Source: Hwanghaeella grinnelliae
GTDB taxonomy: Bacteria; Pseudomonadota; Alphaproteobacteria; UBA8366; Aestuariispiraceae
Assembly: GCF_004005845.1 (NCBI RefSeq)
Contig: NZ_SADE01000001.1
Coordinates: 434,001 to 498,000, forward strand
Length of the DNA: 64,000 nucleotides
Direction of reading: 5' to 3'
The notes under the pieces were generated by a model. It saw only the letters and a list, made by a program, of their open reading frames with translations, had not been told where the DNA came from and searched no databases. Shown one piece after another: positions 9,065 to 18,824 of the stretch (positions are counted from its first letter, which is position 1; every line of letters begins with the position of its first letter). The position numbers were made by a program, and so were the translations under genes.

Positions 9065-9430
9065 TTGGACATTCAGGTCAATCCGGAATTCGAAGACCTC
9101 CTCGAATATGCGGGGGTCGATGGGGCCTTGTTTGCGCTGAAGGAAATGGAGGCCGAAGGTCCCCGGCTGATCGGTTTGATTGATGTGGGGGGGAAGTCCG
9201 GAAACCTTTCTGCTGTCGCGGAAGCGGCCCATTCCCTGAAATCTTCCTGTGCGGCGCTTAGTATGAATGCCAGCGCTGAATTGGCCAAAACTATTGAAAC
9301 TGCGGCACGTTCCGGCGGCGGGGTCGTATTGGCGGATACAGCTGTCGAATTGCGAACGCTTTTCGATCAGGAACTTGCAGCGATCCGTAACTTTGTGGAG
9401 CGTAGGGCCGGCAATGGCGCGTCTCGGTAA
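9065..9430 (+). CDS. Stand-alone Hpt (histidine phosphotransfer) protein
   Basis: A 121-residue single-domain Hpt protein. The phosphoacceptor is His56 in AAHSLKSSCAALS, followed by the expected helices of a four-helix bundle. Such proteins shuttle phosphate between receiver domains in phosphorelays. No histidine kinase or receiver is visible nearby, so the partners are elsewhere. The start appears to be the TTG at 9065. Its 3' end overlaps the class II aldolase gene by 17 bp. The Hpt assignment is firm from the motif; the partners are unknown. Confidence 0.82.
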   Translation: MDIQVNPEFEDLLEYAGVDGALFALKEMEAEGPRLIGLIDVGGKSGNLSAVAEAAHSLKSSCAALSMNASAELAKTIETAARSGGGVVLADTAVELRTLFDQELAAIRNFVERRAGNGASR

Positions 9431-10115
9431 TTTAAAGTCCAGGAAAGCGGTTATCGAAACCTGCCTGGCGATGAATGCCAGCGGCATCAACCAGGGAACA
9501 TCCGGTAATGTCAGCCTGCGCAGCGATAAAGGTTTCCTGATCACCGCTTCGGGCGTGCCCTATGATGCAATGACGCCGGATCAGGTCGTCGAGATGGATT
9601 TGGACGGCGGATATTACGGCGAATGGGCGCCGTCGTCGGAATGGCGGATGCATTTGGACATCTATCGCAGCCGACCGGAAGCCCAGGCCATTGTCCATAC
9701 GCACTCCACCCATGCCACGGCGCTTTCCTGTCTGCGCAAGGACATCCCGCCGTTCCACTACATGATTGCGGTGGCCGGTGGGGCCGACCTGCGATGCGCT
9801 GATTATGCGACCTTCGGCACCAAGGAATTGTCCGAAAACATGCTGCGGGCATTGGAGGGCCGAAAAGCCTGCCTTCTGGCGAACCATGGCACGATCTGTT
9901 TCGGTCCGAACCTGGCAAAAGCCCTGTGGTTGGCAATTGAGGTGGAGGCCCTCTGCCATCAATACTTCCTGGCCTGCGAGGCGGGTGAACCGATTCTTCT
10001 GGACCCGGCCGAAATGGCCCGGGTGCTCGACAAATTCTCGACCTATGGCAAGCAGGACGCCGAAGCGCTCGCCAAGGCGCAGGCTAGCGGTGAGGCGCCA
10101 GTCAAACGCGACTGA
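9414..10115 (+). CDS. Class II aldolase/adducin-family protein
   Basis: A 233-residue protein of the class II aldolase/adducin fold (fuculose-phosphate aldolase, ribulose-phosphate epimerase-like group). It shows TSGNVSLR near the N-terminus, the zinc-binding VHTHSTHA segment and the ANHGTICFG strand. These enzymes use zinc to cleave or epimerise sugar phosphates; the substrate cannot be read from sequence. The ATG at 9414 lies inside the end of the Hpt gene and gives a family-like N-terminus, whereas an upstream start at 9267 would be entirely inside the Hpt gene. Confidence 0.88.
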   Translation: MARLGNLKSRKAVIETCLAMNASGINQGTSGNVSLRSDKGFLITASGVPYDAMTPDQVVEMDLDGGYYGEWAPSSEWRMHLDIYRSRPEAQAIVHTHSTHATALSCLRKDIPPFHYMIAVAGGADLRCADYATFGTKELSENMLRALEGRKACLLANHGTICFGPNLAKALWLAIEVEALCHQYFLACEAGEPILLDPAEMARVLDKFSTYGKQDAEALAKAQASGEAPVKRD

Positions 10116-10263
10116 CGGCGCGCGACTGAAGCGGTGGATCATATTTTCGCCATTGCCGCTTGCCCCTGAACAGCAACCCAAACAAAATGTTCCCCAACAA
10201 GAGTGGTTCGTCGGTAGGCGCAAGTCCGGGACGAATTGAAGAAAAATACATCAGGGTACGGGT

Positions 10264-11811
10264 ATGTCTGATTTGGATGCGTGGCGTTCGTTCCACCGAA
10301 TACATGACTTGGTGGACCGCCTTCCGGACCTTGCCGGTGAAGAGGTCATTATCAGGGCATTGGACCACGTTTTCACCGGCAATGAGCTTAAGGCAGCGGT
10401 AGATTCGGCAGAAACCGCCTTGCGCGCCCACGGCATTCGTCAAGGTGACCGGGTCTTGCTTGTGAACGAAAATTGCGCGGCGCTATGCGTGTTGATTTTT
10501 GCCGTCAGCAGGATCGGCGCGTGGTCCGCGATTGTGAACGCCAGAATCGCGAAGGCTGAGATCGACCGGATCGCGGCACACTGCAAGGCCAGGGCCCGGT
10601 TCTATACAGGCGCGATTTCGGAACCGGCGGCGGCTATGGCGGTGGCTGATGGCGCGGATGACATCGACCTGGGCCCCACTACCGGCATACAGGCGACCCC
10701 TGCGGTGGATGAGGTGCCGGAGGCAGGGGAGCCGGAAGATGGTTCCGCTGTTGCCGTTCTGCTTTATACGTCCGGCACGACCGGGCAACCGAAGGGGGTG
10801 ATGCTCACCCATTGGAATCTGCTTTTCACCGCCCAACGGTCAGCGGAGTTGCGCGGCACCAAGCCCGGCGAGAGGACGCTTGGCGTTCTGCCGATTTCCC
10901 ATGTCTTCGGTCTTTCATCGGTGTTCATCGGCACGGTTTTCGGCGCTGGAGAACTCATCCTGCGATCGCGCTTTGTGCCGCGTGATATCGCTGACCTGCT
11001 TGAGAACGACGATGTGACGATCTTTCAGGGCGTACCCGCGATGTACGCCCATTTCCTCGAGCTGGCGACCGTCCGGGGCACGCCTATGGCGCCACCGAAG
11101 ATACGGTATACCTCTGCCGGCGGTGCACCGCTGGACCTGTCCATCAAGCAACGGATCGAAGCGATGTGGAAGGTGCAGTTGAAGAACGGCTACGGCTTGA
11201 CGGAAACCACAGCCGGCGTATGTGCGACGACGTTGGAGTATCCCGCTGACGATGACAGCGTCGGCGTTCTGTTCAAATCGGTCGAAGCTCGAATTGTCGA
11301 CGCGAATACTTTGGAAGACATGCCGAACGGGGAGATTGGGGAGTTTTGGGTGCGCAGCCCGGGTAATATGAAGGGCTATTACCACAATCCGGAAGAGACG
11401 GCGAAAGTCCTCTTGCCGGATGGATGGTATCGTACCGGCGATTTCGCGAAACGTACGGCGGACGGCTATTTCTATATTGTCGGGCGTTTGAAGGAGTTGA
11501 TCATTCGGTCCGGCTTCAACGTCTATCCCATTGATGTGGAAACCGCACTGAACAGCCATCCCGACGTGGCGCTCTCTGCGGTTGTTGGCCGGTCGGTTGA
11601 CGGCAATGAAGAGGTAGTCGCCTTTGTCCAACCGATCGCGGGTAGGACGATAACGATGGAGGCGCTGCGGGCGCATGCGGAAGCCAGCCTTGCTCCCTAC
11701 AAGCGGCCGTCTGAGTACATCTTCAGCGATAACCTGCCGGTAACGCCCGCAGGTAAGATCCTTAAGAATTCCCTGCGCGAGGAGGCCCAAACCCGGGCCG
11801 CAGCCGGCTAG
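10264..11811 (+). CDS. Class I AMP-forming acyl-CoA synthetase
   Basis: A 515-residue ANL-superfamily ligase that activates a carboxylic acid through an acyl-adenylate to its CoA thioester. The P-loop YTSGTTGQPKG, the A5 motif GYGLTET, the TGD motif (YRTGDF) with GRLKELI, and the C-terminal catalytic lysine in PAGKILKN are all present. The substrate is not evident. It is followed at 20 bp by the nitronate monooxygenase-like gene and then the MDR reductase, suggesting one operon. The start is an ATG preceded by a weak GGGTACGGGT site. Confidence 0.92.
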   Translation: MSDLDAWRSFHRIHDLVDRLPDLAGEEVIIRALDHVFTGNELKAAVDSAETALRAHGIRQGDRVLLVNENCAALCVLIFAVSRIGAWSAIVNARIAKAEIDRIAAHCKARARFYTGAISEPAAAMAVADGADDIDLGPTTGIQATPAVDEVPEAGEPEDGSAVAVLLYTSGTTGQPKGVMLTHWNLLFTAQRSAELRGTKPGERTLGVLPISHVFGLSSVFIGTVFGAGELILRSRFVPRDIADLLENDDVTIFQGVPAMYAHFLELATVRGTPMAPPKIRYTSAGGAPLDLSIKQRIEAMWKVQLKNGYGLTETTAGVCATTLEYPADDDSVGVLFKSVEARIVDANTLEDMPNGEIGEFWVRSPGNMKGYYHNPEETAKVLLPDGWYRTGDFAKRTADGYFYIVGRLKELIIRSGFNVYPIDVETALNSHPDVALSAVVGRSVDGNEEVVAFVQPIAGRTITMEALRAHAEASLAPYKRPSEYIFSDNLPVTPAGKILKNSLREEAQTRAAAG

Positions 11812-11831
11812 TACCGTTTGAGGAGAGTTTT

Positions 11832-12845
11832 ATGGCTCAACTGTTCAAAACCCGGATCACTGACCTTTTCGGTATAGAACACCCTTTGATTTGCGGCGGG
11901 CTGATGTGGTTGTCGGATGCCAATTACGTGGCGGCGAGTGTTAACGCGGGCGGCATGGGCTTCATGACCGCGAAGACCTTCCCGGACCCGGAAGCCTTCC
12001 GGGCGGAACTGCAGAAATGCCGCGAACTGACCGGCGGCAAGCGTTTCGGCGTGAACCTGTATCTGTCGATGCAGCCGGGATCGAACGACATGCTGCATAC
12101 CCATGTCGATATCATGTTGGACGAAGGCGTCGACATCGTCGAAACCGCCGGCATGCCCCCGCAGGAATTCCTGGGCGATTTGAAGTCGGCCGGCGTAATC
12201 ATCAATCACAAGGTTGCTTCCATCAAACACGCGGCGAAGGCCGAAAGCCTCGGCGTCGACGCGGTCACCATCGTGGGCGCCGAATGCGGCGGTCACCCGG
12301 GCTTGGACCTGGTCGGCACCATGGTTCAGACGGCGGCAGCAGCGCAAAGCCTCACCATCCCCTATATCGTCGGCGGTGGGATCGGCCATGGCAGCCAGGT
12401 AGCCGCCGCCCTTGCCATGGGGGCGGATGCGGTCGTAATGGGATCACGCATGACGGTGTCGGAGGAGATTTGGGCCCATCGCGCCTACAAGGACAAAGTC
12501 GTTGAAGCGAGTGAGAGGGACACGCGGCTTATCATGTCGTCCTTCCGAAATACGTACCGTGCCTATGACAACGAAGACGCAAGGTCGGTTTCAAAATTGG
12601 AGTCCGAAGGCGTTACGGATTACGAGGAATACAAGCCCTTCGTCGCCGGCATTCACCAGAAGGAAGCCTATACCAGCGGCGATTGGAACAAGGGTGTACT
12701 TTCCCTTGGGCAGTCGGCGGTCTTCGCGACTGAAGTGAAACCGGTCGCGGACATCTTCGCCGATATTCTGGAAGAAGCCAGACTGGCTGCCGAACGGCTC
12801 GACAATATGCGTTTCCCAGCCGCTGCCGCAGGGCAGGTTGCGTGA
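11832..12845 (+). CDS. Nitronate monooxygenase / 2-nitropropane dioxygenase-family flavoprotein
   Basis: A 337-residue FMN-binding TIM barrel. GAECGGHPG carries the family's active-site histidine, and GGGIGHGSQVAAALAMGADAV is the FMN phosphate-binding region, given here as the stretch near residues 181-200. Family members oxidise alkyl nitronates such as propionate-3-nitronate, but many act as enoyl reductases, so the reaction is uncertain. AGGAGAG precedes the ATG. The stop overlaps the region just before the next gene, consistent with an operon with the acyl-CoA ligase and MDR reductase. Confidence 0.88.
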   Translation: MAQLFKTRITDLFGIEHPLICGGLMWLSDANYVAASVNAGGMGFMTAKTFPDPEAFRAELQKCRELTGGKRFGVNLYLSMQPGSNDMLHTHVDIMLDEGVDIVETAGMPPQEFLGDLKSAGVIINHKVASIKHAAKAESLGVDAVTIVGAECGGHPGLDLVGTMVQTAAAAQSLTIPYIVGGGIGHGSQVAAALAMGADAVVMGSRMTVSEEIWAHRAYKDKVVEASERDTRLIMSSFRNTYRAYDNEDARSVSKLESEGVTDYEEYKPFVAGIHQKEAYTSGDWNKGVLSLGQSAVFATEVKPVADIFADILEEARLAAERLDNMRFPAAAAGQVA

Positions 12846-12858
12846 GGAGGATACCAAG

Positions 12859-13893
12859 ATGACGACGATGAATACGCAGGTGCTGCTCGCCTCTCGGCCG
12901 ACAGGCGAACCCATACCGGAAAACTTCGACATCGTCCAAAGCCCGATACCTGAGGCGGGGGAGGGCGAGATCGTCGTCCGCACGATATATCTTTCCATCG
13001 ATCCCTATATGCGCGGGCGGATGGACGATGCGAAGTCCTATGCAGCCTCCGTGCAAATCGGCGACGTGATGACCGGCGGGGTCGTGGGCCAGGTTGTGCA
13101 GTCTCGGAATCCCAAATTCTCGGAAGGCGACTTCGTCCTTGGTATGTTCGGCTGGCAGAGCTTTTCGGTCAGCGACGGTTCCCTGGTCCGGAAGCTGGAT
13201 CCGGCGGTTGCGCCGATTTCGACTGCTGTGGGCGTCTTGGGCATGCCGGGGCTGACGGCCTATGTCGGGTTGCTCGACATCGGGGAACCGAAACCCGGTG
13301 ATACGGTTGTCGTCGCTGCCGCTTCCGGCGCGGTCGGATCGGTCGTGGGACAGATCGCCAAGATCAAAGGGTGTCGCGTGGTCGGGATAGCGGGCCCGGC
13401 AGACAAGTGCGCCTATGTGATGGAGGAGCTGGGTTTCGATGCCTGTGTCAGCCACCGAAGCGAAACGCTGAAGACGGATCTTGAAAAGGCATGCCCCGAT
13501 GGCATCGACGTCTATTTCGAGAATGTCGGCGGCAAGGTTTTCGCGGCGGTCCTGCCGTTGATGAACGATTTCGGTCGGATCCCGGTCTGCGGGTTGATCG
13601 CGAACTACAACCTCACCGAACTGCCGCCGGGCCCGGATATGTCGGCGCGGGTGATGCGGAACATTCTGACCAAACGGCTGAAGATCCAAGGCTTCATCGT
13701 CACCGATCGCTACGACCGTTTCCCAGCCTTTGAAAAAGAGGTCGGCGGCTGGATTCGTGACGGTTCCCTGAAATACCGTGAAGACATCATCGAAGGATTG
13801 GAAAATGCGCCCGCCGCTTTGATCGGTGTGCTGGCCGGCCGGAATTTCGGCAAGATGCTGGTGCGCGTTTCCGACGATCCCAGCCGTCCCTAA
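12859..13893 (+). CDS. NADP-dependent MDR oxidoreductase (CurA / leukotriene-B4 dehydrogenase type)
   Basis: A 344-residue zinc-free medium-chain reductase. IDPYMRGRM near the N-terminus and the nucleotide-binding AAASGAVGSVVGQ segment are typical of the double-bond reductases (CurA, PTGR-like). They reduce alpha,beta-unsaturated ketones or aldehydes with NADPH. GAGGA lies before the ATG at 12859; the GTG at 12838 overlaps the previous gene and would place that site inside the coding region. It is the last gene of the three-gene operon and faces the next ligase gene across 41 bp. Confidence 0.9.
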   Translation: MTTMNTQVLLASRPTGEPIPENFDIVQSPIPEAGEGEIVVRTIYLSIDPYMRGRMDDAKSYAASVQIGDVMTGGVVGQVVQSRNPKFSEGDFVLGMFGWQSFSVSDGSLVRKLDPAVAPISTAVGVLGMPGLTAYVGLLDIGEPKPGDTVVVAAASGAVGSVVGQIAKIKGCRVVGIAGPADKCAYVMEELGFDACVSHRSETLKTDLEKACPDGIDVYFENVGGKVFAAVLPLMNDFGRIPVCGLIANYNLTELPPGPDMSARVMRNILTKRLKIQGFIVTDRYDRFPAFEKEVGGWIRDGSLKYREDIIEGLENAPAALIGVLAGRNFGKMLVRVSDDPSRP

Positions 13894-13917
13894 TCAACCT
13901 GCCCCGGTTTACGCGCC

Positions 13918-13943
13918 CGGTCTAGGCGCTCGGTCTAGGCGCT
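13918..13943. repeat. Perfect 13-bp tandem duplication
   Basis: CGGTCTAGGCGCT occurs at 13918-13930 and again at 13931-13943. The second copy contains the stop codon of the minus-strand acyl-CoA ligase (TAG, read at 13937-13935). The first copy supplies an identical in-register sequence just beyond it. It looks like a recent slippage duplication. Confidence 0.8.
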
Positions 13944-15569
13944 AGGCAGCGTGTAATCCTTGAACATGTCGCGCAGTTCGGTCTTGCGGATTTTACCTGT
14001 GGCGGAATGGGGAATGGCCTCAACGAAGGCAATATCATCGGGCAACCACCATTTCGCGACCCTGCTTGCCAGATGATCCAGGATACTCTCCTTGGAAACA
14101 GTCGCCCCTTCGCGCGGGACGACGACCAATAGGGGGCGTTCGTCCCATTTCGGGTGCGGCAGGCCGATTGCCGCGGCTTCGACGATATCCGGATGACCGA
14201 TGGCCGCGTTCTCCAAATCGATTGAGCTGATCCACTCGCCGCCTGATTTGATCAGGTCCTTGGAACGGTCGACGATCAACAGGAAGCCTTCTGGGTCGAT
14301 GGTCGCGACATCGCCTGTCTTGAACCATCCCTCGGCGTCAAAACACCCGGCACTGGCACTTTCGTCGTTGTAGTATCCAGCCGTAATGAAGGGGCCGCGG
14401 ACATACAGCTCGCCCGATGTCTTTCCATCATGCGGCTGCCTGTTGCCGTCTTCGTCGACGATTTTCATATCAACCTGGAACAAGCGCCGGCCCTGCTTTG
14501 CCTTCAGGTTAATGCGTTCATCCATATCGGTCTCGTCGTAGCGGGACGGAAGGACGCCGATGGTGCCGATCGGGCTCATCTCCGTCATGCCCCAGCCATG
14601 GACGATATCCAAGCCGTGTTGCTTCTCGAAAGTCTCGATCATGGCGCGTGGTGCGGCTGACCCGCCGATCAACATCGATTTCAGATGGGCGGGTTTGCGC
14701 CCCTGTTTCTGCATTTCACCGATCAGGCCCAACCAAACTGTCGGGACGCCCCATGCCGCCGTCACATTTTCCTTGTCCATCAAGTCGAAAAGGCTGGCGC
14801 CGTCCAGATTGGGGCCGGGGAAAACCAAGCTGGTCCCGGTGACGAAACAGATATAGGGCAGCCCCCACGCGTTCACATGGAACAGCGGCACGACGGGTAG
14901 GACAACATCCCGGCTTTCCAAATAAAACCCGTCCACCGACGCAACCGAAAGCGCGTGCAACACGTGCGAGCGATGAGAATAGAGAACGCCCTTCGGATTG
15001 CCCGTGGTGCCGGACGTATAGCAAAGCCCTGCCGCCGTGTTCTCGTCCATGTCCGGCCAATCATACGATGTCGGCTGGCCATCCAGCAGATCTTCGAAAC
15101 ACAGTGCGTTTTCGATTGTCGTGTCGGGCATATGGGCCCTGTCGGTCATGATCACCACATGTTCGACAGAGGGGAATCTACCCTGCATTTTCTCAACGAT
15201 GGGAACGAAGGTCAGGTCGATGAACAGTGCACGGTCGGCCGCATGATTGACGATATAGTCCAACTGCTCGGCAAAAAGCCGGGGATTGATCGTGTGGCAG
15301 ACAGCCCCGATGCCTGAGATGGCGTAGTAGAGTTCCAGATGCCGGTGCCCATTCCAAGCGATGGTCGCGACGCGGTCTTCCTCGTTGATGCCCAAGGCCT
15401 TCAAGGCATGGGCCAGTTGGGCAACCCTGTCCCTGGTTTCAGCGAATGTTTGATGATGGACATCGCCTTCGACCCGGCGGGAAACGACCAGTTTGTCGGC
15501 ATGATTCTCCGCCCCGAACTCGATCAACGACGAGACGAGCAACGGCCTGTTCATCATCAAGCCACGCAT
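13935..15569 (-). CDS. Medium/long-chain fatty acyl-CoA ligase (AlkK/FadD type)
   Basis: A 544-residue AMP-forming ligase with [28 protein letters not shown] followed by [14 protein letters not shown], and the C-terminal SATGKIRK lysine. The layout and length match AlkK-type medium-chain and related ligases, and the LvaE ligase of levulinate catabolism. The first ATG at 15569 has GGGAGG at ideal spacing; the ATG pair four codons later is an alternative. It is transcribed away from the SDR/kinase genes, so 184 bp form a shared promoter region. Confidence 0.9.
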   Translation of the reverse strand: MRGLMMNRPLLVSSLIEFGAENHADKLVVSRRVEGDVHHQTFAETRDRVAQLAHALKALGINEEDRVATIAWNGHRHLELYYAISGIGAVCHTINPRLFAEQLDYIVNHAADRALFIDLTFVPIVEKMQGRFPSVEHVVIMTDRAHMPDTTIENALCFEDLLDGQPTSYDWPDMDENTAAGLCYTSGTTGNPKGVLYSHRSHVLHALSVASVDGFYLESRDVVLPVVPLFHVNAWGLPYICFVTGTSLVFPGPNLDGASLFDLMDKENVTAAWGVPTVWLGLIGEMQKQGRKPAHLKSMLIGGSAAPRAMIETFEKQHGLDIVHGWGMTEMSPIGTIGVLPSRYDETDMDERINLKAKQGRRLFQVDMKIVDEDGNRQPHDGKTSGELYVRGPFITAGYYNDESASAGCFDAEGWFKTGDVATIDPEGFLLIVDRSKDLIKSGGEWISSIDLENAAIGHPDIVEAAAIGLPHPKWDERPLLVVVPREGATVSKESILDHLASRVAKWWLPDDIAFVEAIPHSATGKIRKTELRDMFKDYTLPSA

Positions 15570-15753
15570 GGCATCCTCCCTAGTACATTTTGTGGCACGC
15601 TATACTGGCGCGGCCAATTCTCAATTCTTGGTCGGAATCTTGGCTGCGGCGGGACGGTTAGGCAAGCAGCTTTCATCGGGCTCGACAGGGTGGCGGGCCA
15701 GTCTGTACTCTTTGGACAATTGAACAAGAACAGTAGAACTGGGGGAAGACCGG

Positions 15754-16521
15754 ATGATTTTCGATCTAACGGGAAAGACTGCGTTGATCACGGGATCATC
15801 GCGTGGCATCGGCCGGGCGATTGCCGAGGCGATGGGCGGATTGGGTGCCAATGTGGTGATTTCCAGCCGAACGGCGGAAGATTGCGACAAAACCGCCGCC
15901 GAGCTTAAAGCGACAGGTATTTCTGCGGCGTCAATCCCCTGCCATATCGGCCGGAACGAGGAATTGCAGTCGTTGGTCGACAAGACGCGGGACGCGTTCG
16001 GCCAGGTCGATATTCTGGTCTGCAATGCGGCGATCAACCCGGTTTACGGCCCGCTCGCAGAGGTTTCGGACGAAGCCTTCGACAAGATCATGACCACGAA
16101 TGTCCGCTCCGCCTTCACGCTTTGCAAAATGGTCCTGCCCGATATGGCGAAACGCGGCGAGGGATCGATCATCGTCATATCCTCCATCGCCGGGCTCTAC
16201 GGCAATGACCGGATTGGCGCCTATGGCGTTTCGAAGGCGGCCGAAGCCCAGTTGGTGCGGAACCTGGCGGTTGAGTGGGGTCCGAAGAACATTCGCGTGA
16301 ACGCGATTTCTCCCGGTCTGATCAAAACGGATTTCGCCCGTGCCCTCTGGGAGGATCCGGAAGTTCGCAGCCGTTCCGAACGTAAGGCGCCGCTGCATCG
16401 CATCGGTGAGCCGGAGGAAATCGGCGGGCTTGCCGCCTTCCTGGCGTCGCCGGCGGCGAGTTTCATAACCGGACAGAACATTGTCGCGGATGGCGGTCAG
16501 ACGATTTCCGGCGGAGCGTAA
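15754..16521 (+). CDS. Short-chain dehydrogenase/reductase
   Basis: A 255-residue classical SDR. TGSSRGIGRA binds the cofactor, CNAA follows the fourth strand, and the catalytic Ser-Tyr-Lys set is visible in ISSIAG and AYGVSKAA. It ends in the C-terminal VADGGQTISGG typical of the FabG-like group. It is 3 bp upstream of the APH-type kinase gene and certainly co-transcribed. By analogy with LvaD and DHRS4-like enzymes, it could interconvert a keto- and hydroxyacyl substrate (inference). Confidence 0.92.
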   Translation: MIFDLTGKTALITGSSRGIGRAIAEAMGGLGANVVISSRTAEDCDKTAAELKATGISAASIPCHIGRNEELQSLVDKTRDAFGQVDILVCNAAINPVYGPLAEVSDEAFDKIMTTNVRSAFTLCKMVLPDMAKRGEGSIIVISSIAGLYGNDRIGAYGVSKAAEAQLVRNLAVEWGPKNIRVNAISPGLIKTDFARALWEDPEVRSRSERKAPLHRIGEPEEIGGLAAFLASPAASFITGQNIVADGGQTISGGA

Positions 16522-16524
16522 GAC

Positions 16525-17574
16525 ATGGGAACGCTTGGCCCCGTAAGCGAGGCACATCGACTGGATGAGGGCCGTCTGACCGACTATCTCGTCGGCGCTG
16601 GACTGGATGACTTCCGGCAGCCCATGACGGTTCAGCAGTATCAAGGCGGACAATCAAACCCGACCTATCTGCTGGAAGCGGCCGGGACGCGATATGTTCT
16701 GCGCAAGAAGCCGCCGGGGAAATTGCTGCCCTCGGCGCATCTGGTGGAACGGGAATATCGGGTCATGAAGGCATTGGCGCAAACGGACGTGCCGGTGCCG
16801 GCCATGCATCTGCTGTGTGAGGACGATGAGGTCATCGGCACGACCTTTTTCGTGATGGAGTTTCTTGAAGGCCGGGTTCTGCCCGACCCTTCCATCCCCG
16901 AAGCGTCGGTGGCCGAACGGCAGGCGATCTATGAGTCGCTCTGCGATACCTTGGCGAAACTTCATAACGTGGATTACGAGGCGATCGGGTTGGGCGATTT
17001 CGGCAAGCCCGCCAACTATGTTCAGCGGCAGCTCGACCGTTGGACCAAACAGTTCCATGCGGCGAAGACCGACGAAATGCCGGCCATGGATGCGCTGATC
17101 GACTGGCTGCCCGCAAACATGCCGGACGAGGACGAGACCGCCATCGCTCATGGGGATTTCCGGCTGGAAAATACGATCCTGCATCCGACGGAACCGCGGG
17201 TGATTGCTGTGCTGGATTGGGAATTGGCGACGCTTGGCCATCCGTTGGGTGACCTGGCCTATAACTGTATGACCTTTCACCTGCCACATGGGGCGCCGTC
17301 CCTGAAAGGGATTGCGGGCCTGGACTTGAAAGGTCTGGGCATCCCGACGGAAGAGGAATATGTCGCGCGCTATTGCCGCATGACGGGACGGGGGAACATC
17401 CCCGACTTTTCCTTCTATGTTGTCTTCGCGATGTTCCGCCTGGCCTCCATCTGCCAAGGCGTCTACGCCCGCGCGCTCCAAGGCAATGCCAGTTCCGACA
17501 ACGCGCTCGTCGTCGGCAAGAAGGCCGCCGTTCTGGCGGATATCGCCTGGGAAATTGCGCAGAAACGGGGATAG
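16525..17574 (+). CDS. APH-type phosphotransferase (ACAD10/11 or LvaA kinase-like)
   Basis: A 349-residue protein-kinase-like fold enzyme. The catalytic [13 protein letters not shown] and metal-binding [17 protein letters not shown] segments are intact. This subgroup equals the N-terminal kinase domain of animal ACAD10/ACAD11 and bacterial LvaA, which phosphorylates the hydroxyl of 4-hydroxyacyl-CoA. An acyl-CoA dehydrogenase of the ACAD11 type lies convergently just beyond the terminator, and an SDR lies upstream. The context thus favours hydroxyacyl-CoA over antibiotic phosphorylation. The substrate remains inferred. Confidence 0.88.
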   Translation: MGTLGPVSEAHRLDEGRLTDYLVGAGLDDFRQPMTVQQYQGGQSNPTYLLEAAGTRYVLRKKPPGKLLPSAHLVEREYRVMKALAQTDVPVPAMHLLCEDDEVIGTTFFVMEFLEGRVLPDPSIPEASVAERQAIYESLCDTLAKLHNVDYEAIGLGDFGKPANYVQRQLDRWTKQFHAAKTDEMPAMDALIDWLPANMPDEDETAIAHGDFRLENTILHPTEPRVIAVLDWELATLGHPLGDLAYNCMTFHLPHGAPSLKGIAGLDLKGLGIPTEEEYVARYCRMTGRGNIPDFSFYVVFAMFRLASICQGVYARALQGNASSDNALVVGKKAAVLADIAWEIAQKRG

Positions 17575-17586
17575 AGGACCGAATTG

Positions 17587-17615
17587 AAAAGGGCCCCTGA
17601 ATGGGGCCCTTTTTT
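17587..17615. terminator. Bidirectional rho-independent terminator
   Basis: AAAAGGGCCCC at 17587-17597 pairs with GGGGCCC plus a run of six T at 17603-17615 around a 5-nt loop. The A-run on one side and T-run on the other let it serve both the kinase gene on the plus strand and the dehydrogenase on the minus strand. Confidence 0.93.
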
Positions 17616-17616
17616 G

Positions 17617-18816
17617 TCAGTTCTTCTTGAATTCCATCTTGGCGATGGATTCCAGATGGACCTCGTCCGGACCGTCGGCCAGCCGCAATGTCCGTGAATG
17701 GCCATAGGCATGCGCCAGCGGGAAGTCTTGGCTGACACCGCCGCCGCCATGCACTTGGATCGCCCGGTCAATGACGCGGCCCGCCACGCGGGGCGCGACC
17801 ACCTTGATCATGGCGATTTCCGCGCGCGCGGCCTTGTTGCCCACCTTGTCCATCTTGTCCGCGGCATGGAGGGTTAGCAGGCGGGCTTGGTCGATCTCAA
17901 TCCGGCATTCGGCGACCATGTGGCGCAACGCGCCCTGTTCCGCCAGCGGCTTGCCGAAAGCAACACGTTCCATTGCCCGGGCGCGGATCGATTCCAGGGC
18001 GCGCTCCGCCTGACCGATCTGGCGCATGCAATGGTGGATACGGCCTGGCCCCAGGCGACCTTGGGCGATCTCGAACCCGCGGCCTTCGCCGAGCAGCATG
18101 TTGGTGGCGGGCACACGGACATTCGTGAAGGTGACTTCCGCATGGCCGTGGGGCGCATGATCGTAACCGAAGACGGTGAGGCCGCGTTCGACTTTCACGC
18201 CGGGCGTATCCATCGGCACAAGGATCATGGATTGCTGTTTGTGCTTTTCGGCATTCGGGTCGGTCTTGCCCATGAAGATGGAAATCTTGCAGCGCTTGTC
18301 CATTGCGCCGGATGTCCACCATTTGCGCGCGTTGATGACATAGTCGTCGCCGTCACGGGTGATGGAGGCTTCGATATTCGTCGCATCTGAGGAAGCAACG
18401 GCGGGTTCCGTCATCGCGAAGCAGGACCGGATCTTGCCGTCCAACAGAGGTTCCAGCCATTGCTTGCGCTGTTCCGGCGTACCATAGCGGACCAACACTT
18501 CCATATTGCCGGTGTCGGGGGCGGAGCAGTTGAAGGCTTCCGGCCCGATCGGCGACCGGCCCATGATTTCGCACAGACCCGCATATTCCAGGTTGGTTAG
18601 CCCTGCGCCGTAATCGCTTTCCGGCAGGAATAGGTTCCACAGGCCCGCCTCGCGCGCCTTCGCCTTCAAGTCTTCCATGATCGGTGGCACCTGCCAGCGG
18701 TCGCCTTGGCTTTCCAGCTGTTCTTCGAAGACGGCTTCCGCCGGGTAGACGTGTTCGTCCATGAAGGCGGTCAGCTTGTTGGCCAGTTTCGTGGCCCGTT
18801 CGGTTGTTTCAAACAT
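17617..18816 (-). CDS. Acyl-CoA dehydrogenase, ACAD10/11 type
   Basis: A 399-residue FAD-dependent acyl-CoA dehydrogenase. [16 protein letters not shown] is the FAD/substrate-binding segment. [13 protein letters not shown] and the C-terminal [13 protein letters not shown] region are characteristic of the ACAD11 subgroup rather than short-chain FadE. In mammals that subgroup works with the kinase domain encoded here as a separate gene 40 bp away on the opposite strand. I chose the ATG at 18816 because upstream in-frame sequence lies inside the preceding gene and has no family match. It is last in a long minus-strand array. Confidence 0.92.
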   Translation of the reverse strand: MFETTERATKLANKLTAFMDEHVYPAEAVFEEQLESQGDRWQVPPIMEDLKAKAREAGLWNLFLPESDYGAGLTNLEYAGLCEIMGRSPIGPEAFNCSAPDTGNMEVLVRYGTPEQRKQWLEPLLDGKIRSCFAMTEPAVASSDATNIEASITRDGDDYVINARKWWTSGAMDKRCKISIFMGKTDPNAEKHKQQSMILVPMDTPGVKVERGLTVFGYDHAPHGHAEVTFTNVRVPATNMLLGEGRGFEIAQGRLGPGRIHHCMRQIGQAERALESIRARAMERVAFGKPLAEQGALRHMVAECRIEIDQARLLTLHAADKMDKVGNKAARAEIAMIKVVAPRVAGRVIDRAIQVHGGGGVSQDFPLAHAYGHSRTLRLADGPDEVHLESIAKMEFKKN

Positions 18817-18824
18817 GGCGTTTC

